Assembly (NCBI GenBank): GCA_030684575.1
Contig: JAUXVD010000008.1
Span: forward strand, 62,001-126,000
Length of the DNA stretch: 64,000 nucleotides
Direction of reading: 5' to 3'
DNA from: Nitrospirota bacterium
GTDB lineage: Bacteria; Nitrospirota; Nitrospiria; Nitrospirales; Nitrospiraceae
Shown: piece by piece, positions 37,690 through 45,532 of the stretch
Position numbering within the stretch: the first letter of the stretch is position 1
Layout of the letters: the number at the start of each line of letters is the position of its first letter
Program-made: the position numbers and the translations under genes
Notes under the pieces: generated by a model
What the model saw: the letters and a program-made list of their open reading frames with translations, nothing else
What the model was told of the DNA's origin: nothing
Databases searched by the model: none

Positions 37690-37989
37690 TCATGATTGTG
37701 GAGCGGATGGGCCGGCGAGCTGTTTCGCCTGGTTGGCACGGGAGATGAGCACGAGATTGCGAATATAGACGAAGGTGCCGATGCCTTGCCCAGAAATAAA
37801 GACCGGGTCTGCCCGATAGATGGCATAGGCGAGCGTGATGAGTCCGCCGATCAGGCTCATGTACCAGAACGCGATCGGGACCTGACTCTCCGCCTTTTTC
37901 TCAGAGGCAATCCATTGGATTACCCAGCGGCCGAAAAACAATCCTTGGCCGAGAAAGCCAATGGCGATCCAGATGTGTTCGGTACTCAT
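37690..37989 (-). CDS. Lipid A biosynthesis N-terminal domain (LAB_N) small membrane protein
   Basis: 99 aa, three hydrophobic spans, with IGFLGQGLFFGRWVIQWI and PIAFWYMSLIGG, the LAB_N signature. Such proteins often sit next to GT2 and GT39 enzymes of lipid A modification and may be flippase-like or scaffolding. A heptad repeat element lies just upstream. Confidence 0.85.
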   Translation of the reverse strand: MSTEHIWIAIGFLGQGLFFGRWVIQWIASEKKAESQVPIAFWYMSLIGGLITLAYAIYRADPVFISGQGIGTFVYIRNLVLISRANQAKQLAGPSAPQS

Positions 37990-37990
37990 G

Positions 37991-38121
37991 GGCAGGCCAG
38001 AGGCGATGGGCTAGAGGCGAGGGGCTGTGCGCCTCGCCTGGATACTCTATGAATCAACATGGCAAGATCCTTTGCTGTCTTCCTCACCTCTAGCCTCGTG
38101 CCGCTGGCCCTTCGCCCTTCC
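37991..38121. repeat. GGCNAGN heptad inverted repeat B
   Basis: Left arm 37994-38034 (GGCCAGA, GGCGATG, GGCTAGA, GGCGAGG), right arm 38083-38121 with the complement. The right arm covers the last codons and stop of the GT2 gene. Confidence 0.75.
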
Positions 38122-38845
38122 TGAACCCATACCGCAACACTCGACTCTGCATCCACCGCACGGCAATCAAATCATAGAGAGATTTGAACAGCCGATTGCC
38201 CATGCCGTACTTGGAGACGCCGTGAATACGAGCGTAATGCCGCACCGGCACTTCGGTGACGGTGAATCCATGCATCAGCGCGAGCGCGGGAAAAAATCGG
38301 TGCATGCCTTCGAAAAGCCGGATCCGTTCCAGCACGGGCCGCCTGAAGATCTTGAGCGGGCATCCCGTATCGTGCACACCGTCGTGTGTGAAATAGTTCC
38401 GCACCCGGTTGGCGATGCGGGACGAAATTTTCTTCACAAAGCCATCCTGCCGCTGTTGCCTCCATCCACACACGAGATCGTAGGTGGCGGTCAGGGGCAG
38501 GAGTTTAAGAATGTCTTCGCTGTCCTGTTGCAGGTCGCCGTCGATTTCGATGATGAGGTCGCCGGAGGACTGTTTGAAGCCGGCATCGAGCGCGCAGGTC
38601 TTGCCGTAATTCCGGTCGAGGTGGAAGACCAGTACGTTCGGATGTTGTGCCGCCAGGCGATCCAGTTCTTCGCTGCTGCCGTCGCTGCTGCCGTCGTCCA
38701 CAAAGAGGATCTCGTACGGGCGCGATCGTGAGGCCTCGTGCGAGTCCATGACCTTGAAGAGGCCCGTTAGGAGGGGGACCAGGTTCTCTCGTTCATCTTT
38801 GATGGGGATGATGACGGAGGCCCAAGGGCTGGATGAGGATGTCAT
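38090..38845 (-). CDS. GT2 family glycosyltransferase (polyprenyl-phosphate sugar synthase type)
   Basis: About 251 aa. GT-A fold motifs: SVIIPIKDERENL, ILFVDDGSSDGS, DLIIEIDGDLQQDSED (DxD), and TGCPLKIFRR. It resembles dolichyl-phosphate mannose synthase and ArnC, lacking a large membrane domain. Together with the GT39 enzyme and the LAB_N protein it should make and use a lipid-linked sugar. ATG 38845 is preferred to TTG 38866. Its last codons (GEGPAARG) come from the heptad repeat. Confidence 0.9.
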   Translation of the reverse strand: MTSSSSPWASVIIPIKDERENLVPLLTGLFKVMDSHEASRSRPYEILFVDDGSSDGSSEELDRLAAQHPNVLVFHLDRNYGKTCALDAGFKQSSGDLIIEIDGDLQQDSEDILKLLPLTATYDLVCGWRQQRQDGFVKKISSRIANRVRNYFTHDGVHDTGCPLKIFRRPVLERIRLFEGMHRFFPALALMHGFTVTEVPVRHYARIHGVSKYGMGNRLFKSLYDLIAVRWMQSRVLRYGFRKGEGPAARG

Positions 38846-38930
38846 GATGCGTAGGGGCTCCGGCAACGGTCTGTAAGGTGTGTATGCACGCGCGCATTCT
38901 AGCGGATGGCCGTGAGACCGTCAAACGATG

Positions 38931-39006
38931 GGGAAGTGATGAGTGATCAGAAACAACTGAACTCCTCTTATCCCTTCACCCATCACTGCTCGCAGATCAC
39001 TTCCCT
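38931..39006. repeat. Heptad-type inverted repeat (GTGATGA units)
   Basis: GGGAAGTGATGAGTGATCAG (38931-38950) faces the imperfect complement ending at 39006. Units of seven (GTGATGA, GTGATCA) are visible. The stop codon of the exported protein gene lies in the right arm. Confidence 0.6.
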
Positions 39007-39551
39007 GATGCCGTGACGGTGAAGCGCATGGTGCCCATCAGACTCATCTCGTTGATCTGTTCTCCCACGTGAATATCCACTTTGTATCGGCCTGGTTTCC
39101 AGGCCTCCTGTGGCGGGGAGAGCGTGAGGTAGCCGCTTTCGTCCTCCAGCGCAATGTGCATGGCATCCTGTCCGATCATCACGGCGGGGTCGAGGCCGGT
39201 GACGGCTTCCGGGAAGAGCTGTCCGAAGACCTTGAACCCCTGATAATGCTGGTGCAGATGGAACACAATGAAGACGGCCGGGGTATCGGGGCGGAACCGG
39301 TCGGTCGGTGTCACCGGCACAATCTCGTGCGTGCGTTGAAAACCCAGTTCTTCGTCGAACCCTTCCGCTGTCGTAATGCTGAGGAACATGCCTTGGGGAG
39401 GGGCATCGAAGTTGTAGGGGACGACATCTTGCGGGCGATTCTGAAAGTCGGGGATGGGGGCATTCTTGATGATCGGCAACTCCGCCGCCTGGGCCTGAGT
39501 TCCCGCAAGGCTGAACAGGATGATGGATAGTGCGATGAAAATCCGGGGCAT
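38997..39551 (-). CDS. Exported protein of unknown function
   Basis: 184 aa with a clear signal peptide (MPRIFIALSIILFSLAGT, cut near AQA). The mature part seems to be beta-rich, with FHLHQHYQGFKVFGQLFP and a C-terminal WKPGRYKVDIHVGEQI module that resembles a domain for extracytoplasmic ligand binding. No family recognised. ATG 39551 is chosen as it starts the signal peptide; an in-frame TTG/ATG upstream adds 12 residues. Confidence 0.75.
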   Translation of the reverse strand: MPRIFIALSIILFSLAGTQAQAAELPIIKNAPIPDFQNRPQDVVPYNFDAPPQGMFLSITTAEGFDEELGFQRTHEIVPVTPTDRFRPDTPAVFIVFHLHQHYQGFKVFGQLFPEAVTGLDPAVMIGQDAMHIALEDESGYLTLSPPQEAWKPGRYKVDIHVGEQINEMSLMGTMRFTVTASGK

Positions 39552-39599
39552 GAAGGTGTTCGTACACCGGTCGGTGGGAGCTGTCAAGGTGACGGATGC

Positions 39600-40110
39600 A
39601 AGGCGAGAGGCAAGGGGCGAGGGGTGAGAGGGGCGGAAGAGACTGTTGCGGCTAAATTTCCGGTTCTGTTAGAATCCCGCTTCTTTGACGAAGCTTGCCA
39701 ACGAGGGGTATGAGACAGTGGGCAAGAAGGGATTTAAGGATCTACTCGTGTGGCAGATGGCAAAGGACTTGGCAGTGAGAGTGTATCGCGTATCGGAAAG
39801 CCAAGGTCTCAAGAAAGACTTTGGTCTTTGCGATCAGATTCGGCGGAGTGCGGTGAGTGTTGCGAGCAATTTGGCTGAGGGAGATGAGCGTAGCTCGGAT
39901 CGAGACTCGGTGCGTTTCTTTTACATGGCGAAGGGTTCCGTTGCTGAAGTGCGAACGCAAATCCAAATCGCTTGCGAAACCGGCCATCTCAGGAAGCCGG
40001 ACTACGACAGCCTTGACGCAGAGTATGAGCAGCTAGCGAAGAAGATCGGGAGTCTCATCAGGGCTCGGAGCCAAGCCCCTAGCCATTCACCAACCCCTAG
40101 CCCCTAGCCT
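39600..40110. repeat. GGCNAGN heptad inverted repeat C flanking the four-helix-bundle gene
   Basis: Left arm 39600-39636 (GGCGAGA, GGCAAGG, GGCGAGG, GGTGAGA); right arm 40070-40110, complementary type (GGCTAGG twice on the minus strand). About 430 bases between the arms are taken by one gene, whereas other elements have 20-50 bases there. Confidence 0.65.
39718..40107 (+). CDS. Four-helix-bundle (23S rRNA intervening-sequence/S23-type) protein
   Basis: 129 aa. FKDLLVWQMAKDLAVRVYRVSE, CDQIRRSAVSVASNLAEG and FYMAKGSVAEVRTQIQIA mark the S23/IVS-encoded four-helix-bundle family. Members are encoded in 23S rRNA intervening sequences or, as here, stand alone; the function is unknown. GTG 39718 preceded by GAGGGG is chosen; TTG 39685 is an alternative. 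The last 13 codons lie in a heptad repeat, giving a Ser/Pro tail. Confidence 0.85.
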   Translation: MGKKGFKDLLVWQMAKDLAVRVYRVSESQGLKKDFGLCDQIRRSAVSVASNLAEGDERSSDRDSVRFFYMAKGSVAEVRTQIQIACETGHLRKPDYDSLDAEYEQLAKKIGSLIRARSQAPSHSPTPSP

Positions 40111-40122
40111 GGACGTATTTTT

Positions 40123-41592
40123 ATGTTACAAGACGCAGACGCTTTACCGCAGCTCATCGGCGACTATAAACCGGTCGACCAGTGGCAAGTGCACATTAAT
40201 ACGCTCTTCTACCGTTTTCGTGGCGATCAGATCCGTAGCTTCTACCAAACGTTTGCCTCAGGCGACTATCGGCTAGCCCATGCCCTTGCCGCAGATTATC
40301 ACGAGCGAGTCATCGCTCGTGATAAGGCAAGAGGTAAGAGGCAAGTGGCAAGTGGAAAAGCGGGCGATTCTCTGACCCCTAGCCCCTCGCCCCTGGCCTC
40401 TAGCCTGGTCATCCATGAATGGGGACCTGGCAACGGCAACCTGGCCGCCTGTTTTCTCAGTCATCTCAAGGCGCTCGACGTAGATGGAGCGATCTATCCC
40501 CGTATTCGTTATGTGCTGGTCGATTGGGAGCAATCGGTGCTCGATGCAGCGATGGCTCATCCGGAACTTGTATCCCACCGCGATCGAATCGAGACACTTC
40601 GAGGGACCGTGGATCGGCTTGAAGGCATCGCGGATGGCAGCGTGGACCGCATATTCTGTAACGAATTGTGGAACGATCTCCCGACGAAATTGATGTCGCG
40701 GCAGGCGAACGACATCGAAGAAGAGTTCCTCCGGCCGAACTTGAACGAAGCCTTACATGCGAAGATTGCCGATTGGGCGGCCTTTGTCCGGGCGTTCGAG
40801 GCCATGGACATGGACGTGCTGAAGGGCTTTCCACCGTTTCTCGACGACCTGGTGTGGGAGCGTGAATATCGGACGGTCGAATGGAAAGAAGTCCCGTACC
40901 GGAAGATCATCACGGAGTTCCTCAAGCGTATCGATGAGCAGGTGGTGGTGCCCGTCAATATGGGAGCCTATGCCACGATCAAAGAGGCGAAGCGCCTGTT
41001 GGCTCCCGATGCGATCGGGTTCAGCAGTTTCGACGCGGGCACGGCGGATATGGACGTGCTGAACGATCCGGAGAAGCCCTGCTATGGTCAATTCGGAGGT
41101 CAACAGAGTTTCATGGTCAACTTTGCATTGGCCGAAGCGGTGGCCAAGCAGGTCGAGGCTGGCACGATGACCATCGAAAGTCAGCGTGAGTTCGTGGGGC
41201 GCAGCTTAGGGACCAACGTCTTGACCCTCATGGATCTCATGGCCACCCATCCTTCCGCAGGCACGAGCATGGCGCCCTGGGAGCAGGATCGCTTGATGCT
41301 CAAGACCCTCCTGGCCTTGAACGAGACCTACCAGAGTCCCTATGCGCGTCAGCTGGACTTTCCCATTCCGTTGGAGATGCCGCCGGAGGAGCGCGAGATG
41401 CTCCAGGCCCTCGTGCATGCGTTGAAGCCGACAGGGATCCCCGACACCGTCGCCTATCTCACCGAAGAAGAGCTGATGTCGGCCTCGAAGGACCTCGAAG
41501 CCATCGGCTACGATCCGCAGTCGTTCATGATTGCCTTAACCGCACCGCCGAGTCCTGTCGATTATTATCACGCGTTCGTGCAACCGCGCTGA
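40123..41592 (+). CDS. SAM-dependent methyltransferase, MidA-like
   Basis: 489 aa. SAM-binding motif I IHEWGPGNGNLAACFLS near residue 97, then YVLVDWEQSV and the later IFCNELWNDLP resemble the MidA/NDUFAF7 family, whose members methylate protein arginine. Residues about 68-95, just before motif I, are encoded entirely by a heptad inverted repeat and give a low-complexity Ser/Pro/Lys/Arg stretch. The reading frame remains open through it. The C-terminal third has no recognised domain. Confidence 0.7.
   Translation: MLQDADALPQLIGDYKPVDQWQVHINTLFYRFRGDQIRSFYQTFASGDYRLAHALAADYHERVIARDKARGKRQVASGKAGDSLTPSPSPLASSLVIHEWGPGNGNLAACFLSHLKALDVDGAIYPRIRYVLVDWEQSVLDAAMAHPELVSHRDRIETLRGTVDRLEGIADGSVDRIFCNELWNDLPTKLMSRQANDIEEEFLRPNLNEALHAKIADWAAFVRAFEAMDMDVLKGFPPFLDDLVWEREYRTVEWKEVPYRKIITEFLKRIDEQVVVPVNMGAYATIKEAKRLLAPDAIGFSSFDAGTADMDVLNDPEKPCYGQFGGQQSFMVNFALAEAVAKQVEAGTMTIESQREFVGRSLGTNVLTLMDLMATHPSAGTSMAPWEQDRLMLKTLLALNETYQSPYARQLDFPIPLEMPPEEREMLQALVHALKPTGIPDTVAYLTEEELMSASKDLEAIGYDPQSFMIALTAPPSPVDYYHAFVQPR
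40326..40408. repeat. GGCNAGN heptad inverted repeat D (inside methyltransferase frame)
   Basis: Left arm 40326-40353 is four exact heptads (GGCAAGA, GGTAAGA, GGCAAGT, GGCAAGT); right arm 40374-40408 reads GGCTAGA, GGCCAGG, GGCGAGG, GGCTAGG on the minus strand. Confidence 0.85.
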
Positions 41593-41599
41593 TTCCGAT

Positions 41600-41620
41600 C
41601 GAGCGAAATCGCTCGCTTTT
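41600..41620 (+). terminator. Short intrinsic terminator after methyltransferase
   Basis: CGAGCG, loop AAAT, CGCTCG, then CTTTT. Stem of 6 bp; moderate strength. Confidence 0.55.
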
Positions 41621-41748
41621 GAGAATTTCTGCTTGACTAATACCTTGTTCTTCTATAGCCTTCCCCCCGTTTGGGGAATCATGCCCACCTTTCGAGCGGT
41701 ATCACGCTGGAGGGCCTGAGTGGGACATAACGAGAAAGCGAGTCATTG

Positions 41749-42018
41749 ATGTTTGGATCATTTGGATGGATGGAATTGGTGCTGATTCTGATCATCGTGT
41801 TGATCATTTTCGGCGCGGGTAAGATTCCGCAGTTAGGTGAAGGGCTCGGGAAGGCGATTAAGGGATTTAAGAAGAGCGTCAACGAGGCCGATGCCATCGA
41901 CGTGACGCCTCCTCCATCCGATGCGCCGGACATGGTGCCGACGCAGATCGCCCAAACGCAGGCAGCCCCGCAAGCCGCGGCACCGGTTGAAGCAGCGCAG
42001 CAGGTCAAGCAAGGCTAA
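41749..42018 (+). CDS. tatA: Twin-arginine translocase subunit TatA/TatE
   Basis: 89 aa. A single N-terminal membrane helix (ELVLILIIVLIIFGAGKIPQ), the FGAGKIP hinge and amphipathic helix LGEGLGKAIKGFKKSV, then an Ala/Pro/Gln-rich tail. This is the pore-forming Tat subunit. A TTG one codon before ATG is also possible. It is followed by a second TatA/B-type gene; no tatC is in the window. Confidence 0.93.
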   Translation: MFGSFGWMELVLILIIVLIIFGAGKIPQLGEGLGKAIKGFKKSVNEADAIDVTPPPSDAPDMVPTQIAQTQAAPQAAAPVEAAQQVKQG

Positions 42019-42027
42019 CAACGGATG

Positions 42028-42109
42028 GGCCAGAGGCTAGAGGCAAGAGGCTAGTGGAAAAAGATCTCAGAACCGGTACTCCTCGCCTCTCGCCACTCAC
42101 CCCTTGCCA
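42028..42109. repeat. GGCNAGN heptad inverted repeat E between tat genes
   Basis: Left arm of exact heptads from 42028 (GGCCAGA, GGCTAGA, GGCAAGA, GGCTAGT); right arm 42081-42109 complementary (GGCAAGG, GGTGAGT, GGCGAGA on the minus strand). Confidence 0.85.
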
Positions 42110-42120
42110 AGGTTTGAACT

Positions 42121-42420
42121 ATGTTTGGACTCGGCGCCGGCGAAATTCTCATCATTTTGGTGATCGGGTTCTTGCTGTTCGGCCCCAAGCAGTTGCCTGA
42201 AGTCGGTCGCCAGATTGGCAAAGCGGTCAAGGGCTTCAAGGAAACGGCGGAAGATCTCAGAAAGTCGGTCGAGCCGGAAATCAATATGATCCAGCAGGAA
42301 GTGAAAATGGTCGAGCAGGACTTTCAAGCCTCGATCAAAGACGCCGAAGAGCAGATCAACGCAGCCGGGAAACAGGCAGAGGACGGAGCCAAGTCCATCA
42401 GCCAGTCGGGCCAGGCCTGA
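42121..42420 (+). CDS. TatA/TatB-family protein
   Basis: 99 aa. Membrane helix GEILIILVIGFLLFGPKQLP with the FGPKQLP hinge, close to TatB, followed by amphipathic helix and a coiled-coil-prone Glu/Lys/Gln-rich tail. It could be TatB or a second TatA. It is separated from tatA by about 100 bases containing a heptad element. Confidence 0.88.
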   Translation: MFGLGAGEILIILVIGFLLFGPKQLPEVGRQIGKAVKGFKETAEDLRKSVEPEINMIQQEVKMVEQDFQASIKDAEEQINAAGKQAEDGAKSISQSGQA

Positions 42421-42424
42421 CTGA

Positions 42425-42458
42425 CGGCAAGAGAAGCAGGAGAGGCGAGGCAAGTGAG
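42425..42458. repeat. GGCNAGN heptad single arm F
   Basis: Short degenerate arm behind the second tat gene (GGCAAGA, GGAGAGGCGAGG, CAAGTGAG). No inverted partner was found close by. Confidence 0.5.
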
Positions 42459-42708
42459 CCGACGGGCTGCCCGTTAGAAACCTGGAAATTGTTTGTCAGA
42501 TCAAGTCGGTTCGGGCAAATTGGTACAAGTTGGTAGTGGTTGAGGGAGGAAGAGACGCCGTTGGCACAACGGGGTCTTGGTTCTCCGGTAGAGCAGGGAC
42601 GAAAGAGAGTACGTGATGACCGTGCATGCAGTTGGATGTCAAGTCGGCAGCGCAGCGCCGGAACGTGCACCGGTGGCGGCTGTTATCCAATTCACAGGAG
42701 GAATTCAT

Positions 42709-44364
42709 ATGCAAAGTATCCACAGACGAATGGGGTGGGCCAGTGCGGCCACCTTCTTCAGTGCGGCCATTATGGCTGCAGGCCTGTCGTTCGGGACGGC
42801 CCCGGCGCAAGCCGCGTTTGAATTGCCAGAAGGTGAGAAGATCACCAACGTCCCGGCCATTCCTCGCGCGATTCCGCAGAAGGAAGCCTACGAACTCTAC
42901 GATCCCAAGATCGGCAAGAACTTCGACATCAAGAATTTCTGGGTCCGTGCGGACCTGCGTGTGCGGCCGGAAATGCGCAACGGGATCTGCTTCGGCGGCG
43001 GTGCCGGCGCAACTTGTAACGCGCTCAATGGGAAGGCAACTGCAGGCAAGCAAAATGACTTCTATGCCCAACAGATGACGCGTTTGGGCATTGGGTACGA
43101 TCTCTCGCCTGACGTGAACTTCTATATGGAGATCATCGACTCCAGGAACTGGGGCAGCAACACCGGCGTCGCCGGAGATGCGCTGAGCCATAACGGTGAC
43201 AACAGAGGGGTCAACGGAAACGGCGGCACCTTGGGCGTTCGCGCTGCCTACATGTTGGTCCGGAATTTTGCCGGTGTGCAGGGCTTGAGCGTGAAAGCCG
43301 GCCGTCAATATATCGTCTTCGGAAACCATTCGTTGTTCGGCCATTTCGACTGGGCCAATACGGGATTCTCCCATGATGGTGTGATGTTGCAATATGCCAC
43401 CAAGAACTTCGACAGCTATGCTGGCTGGTTCCGGACCCAAGAAGGCGATCTGGCCCAGGGCGCCCCAACCGGCGGTACGGCAGCCAATGTGACCACGGGA
43501 CCAAATGCTAACAATTCTGGCGGAAGCTACGATGCCGATATGTTCATTTTCTACAACCAGATCAAGTCGGTGCCTGGTTTCCTGATCGAGCCCTACTATT
43601 TCCTCTACAGCAACCGTACTCCTTCAGTGGGAGCTGGTCAGGGATTGGGATCGAACAAGCATGCAGCGCAGACTCGTCACAATATCGGAAACCGGATCGA
43701 AATGCGTAAGGGCAACTTCGATGCGACCAACGAAGTGACCTATCAGTTCGGCTCGATGGCCGATGCCAATCAGCCCGGTGCCAACGCCGGCTATGGCCAA
43801 CAGCAGAACATCCATATCAGCGCCTTTGCGACCAGAAACTGGATCGGGTATACCCATTACCAGTCATCCTGGAAGCCACGGTTGGCCTTCAACTTCGACT
43901 ATGCCACGGGTGACGGTCGTGCGAATTGTACCGTCGCAGGTGGTGCGGCAACTGGCTGTAAGACGGCCAACACCTTTGAAAACATGTTCCCGACCAACCA
44001 CATCCACATGGGTTACATGGATGTCCAGGCCTGGAAGAACATGATGAGTCCTTCGATCAACTTCCAAGCCCGTCCGAGCAAGGATGACCACATTGAAATC
44101 TGGGCCACCAGCTTGAACTTGGCGAACAGCAAGGACAACTGGTACCGTGGTTCACAGGGCGTCTATGTTTTCTCGGCAACCAACAATACCAAGAAGCACA
44201 TTGGCGACGAATTGGACATCGCCTGGACCCACCTGTTCATGGATGGCAAGCTGGCCTTCCAGGCGGCCTATGGCCACTTGTTTGCCGGCAGCTATATCCA
44301 GGCAAACTTGGGTCAGAGCAGCAACCAGGATTGGGCCTATGCCCAGCTTTGGGTGAACTTCTAA
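42709..44364 (+). CDS. Outer-membrane porin, alginate-export-like family
   Basis: 551 aa. Signal peptide (AATFFSAAIMAAGLSFG, cut near AQA), then a beta-barrel with aromatic-ended strands and final AYAQLWVNF, the terminal-Phe signal for BAM insertion. A charged early motif FWVRADLRVRPEMRNG and VKAGRQYIVFGNHSLFGH fit the alginate-export/porin family. The role, e.g. anion uptake, cannot be told. Start chosen by AGGAGGAATTCAT directly before ATG 42709, an excellent Shine-Dalgarno; likely highly expressed. Confidence 0.87.
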   Translation: MQSIHRRMGWASAATFFSAAIMAAGLSFGTAPAQAAFELPEGEKITNVPAIPRAIPQKEAYELYDPKIGKNFDIKNFWVRADLRVRPEMRNGICFGGGAGATCNALNGKATAGKQNDFYAQQMTRLGIGYDLSPDVNFYMEIIDSRNWGSNTGVAGDALSHNGDNRGVNGNGGTLGVRAAYMLVRNFAGVQGLSVKAGRQYIVFGNHSLFGHFDWANTGFSHDGVMLQYATKNFDSYAGWFRTQEGDLAQGAPTGGTAANVTTGPNANNSGGSYDADMFIFYNQIKSVPGFLIEPYYFLYSNRTPSVGAGQGLGSNKHAAQTRHNIGNRIEMRKGNFDATNEVTYQFGSMADANQPGANAGYGQQQNIHISAFATRNWIGYTHYQSSWKPRLAFNFDYATGDGRANCTVAGGAATGCKTANTFENMFPTNHIHMGYMDVQAWKNMMSPSINFQARPSKDDHIEIWATSLNLANSKDNWYRGSQGVYVFSATNNTKKHIGDELDIAWTHLFMDGKLAFQAAYGHLFAGSYIQANLGQSSNQDWAYAQLWVNF

Positions 44365-44368
44365 GCAT

Positions 44369-44400
44369 CAGGCAAGAGGCATAAGGCTACGGGCGAAAGG
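44369..44400. repeat. GGCNAGN heptad single arm G
   Basis: CAGGCAAGAGGCATAAGGCTACGGGCG behind the porin gene is a degenerate left-type arm, close to a strong terminator. No inverted partner seen. Confidence 0.4.
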
Positions 44401-44426
44401 ATCTTTCGCTCAAGCTCAAAAAGACA

Positions 44427-44461
44427 GCCCCGCTGGGAGATCCCCAGCGGGGCTTCTTTTT
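44427..44461 (+). terminator. Strong Rho-independent terminator of the porin gene
   Basis: GCCCCGCTGGG (44427-44437) pairs perfectly with CCCAGCGGGGC (44443-44453), followed by TTCTTTTT. Confidence 0.92.
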
Positions 44462-44618
44462 GCCTTGCTGACGCGACCAACGATTGTCGAGGACTAAACG
44501 CTACCCCTACTAATCTCACATTATCAAGAGGCAGAACAAATTGGAGCAGTCAGCTGTAAGCGGATATCTGAGCGCTCGAGTCGTTGACCATAGTCATTGA
44601 CCATGGTAATGTTTCGGC

Positions 44619-44888
44619 ATGAGCAAAGCGCGCAAACATACTGAAATGGAAGAAGTCTCGATTTCTCATTTCAAGGCGACCTGTTTGGCTATTCTTGCCA
44701 AAGTCAACCGAACGAAAAAACCTATTCTGGTCCTTCGCAAGGGTGAGCCCATCGCGCAGGTGGGGCCACCTCCTCCCTCATCGATGCCACCGTCATGGCT
44801 GGGCTCGCTCTCCAGTTCCGGTGTCATCACTGGTGACATTATGAATCCCATCTCCAGCCCTGAGGAATGGGAAGCCCTTCGCGCGTGA
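44619..44888 (+). CDS. Phd/YefM-type antitoxin
   Basis: 89 aa. The N-terminal part EEVSISHFKATCLAILAKVN then KKPILVLRKGEPIAQV is the Phd/YefM pattern of an antitoxin DNA-binding fold. The C-terminal tail, with SPEEWEALRA, would block the PIN toxin encoded next. The stop overlaps the toxin start (GTGA). An ATG at 44646 is a possible internal start. Confidence 0.88.
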   Translation: MSKARKHTEMEEVSISHFKATCLAILAKVNRTKKPILVLRKGEPIAQVGPPPPSSMPPSWLGSLSSSGVITGDIMNPISSPEEWEALRA

Positions 44889-45280
44889 AGCTCCTGCTCG
44901 ATACCCATGTTTTGCTCTGGAGCGTGCTCGACCCGGATCATCTTTCGTCAGAGATAAGAGCCGAGTTGGAAAACCTCCACAACGAGCTCTGGCTGTCCCC
45001 TATCACGCTCTGGGAAGTGCATCTGTTGGCGGAGAAGAAGCGTATTCAACTTCAACCTGACCCGGCTGCATGGATTCAGCAACTGCTGGATACGATTCCA
45101 TTTCGGGAAGCTCCTCTCACCCATGCCGTGGCATTGATGAGTCGGCAGATCGCTCTGTCTCATCAAGATCCAGCCGATCGGTTTCTTGCTGCGACCGCCG
45201 CTGTATATGGTTTGACGCTCCTGACAGCCGATGAGCGGCTCCTCCATTCGGACCAGTTTTCCACGTTGGCCGCGCGATAA
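44885..45280 (+). CDS. VapC-type PIN-domain ribonuclease toxin
   Basis: 131 aa. PIN acidic quartet visible: D in LLLDTHVLLW, E in ITLWEVHLL, and D/D in HQDPADRFLAATA and LLTADERLL. RNase that would cleave specific RNAs when free of the antitoxin. GTG 44885 overlaps the antitoxin stop, giving translational coupling. Confidence 0.9.
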   Translation: MKLLLDTHVLLWSVLDPDHLSSEIRAELENLHNELWLSPITLWEVHLLAEKKRIQLQPDPAAWIQQLLDTIPFREAPLTHAVALMSRQIALSHQDPADRFLAATAAVYGLTLLTADERLLHSDQFSTLAAR

Positions 45281-45532
45281 TTCATGGCGATGCTCCAGGG
45301 GCCTTCCCTCTCATTCGACTGCTACGAACAAGGGTTGATTGAGGGCAGAGACGTTACCCCTTCCCGTACAAAGGGGAGGAATAGGTCGGATCCGTCAGCC
45401 TCTAATGAAGCGCACTTCACAAGCTGAAAGCTGATGGCGTAAATCCACGGCTTGCCCACCGTCAGTCCAGTCCTCTATACTCAGCTCGCTCTCTCACTCA
45501 TTGCCACCTCAAATTATTTGAATAACCTTGCC

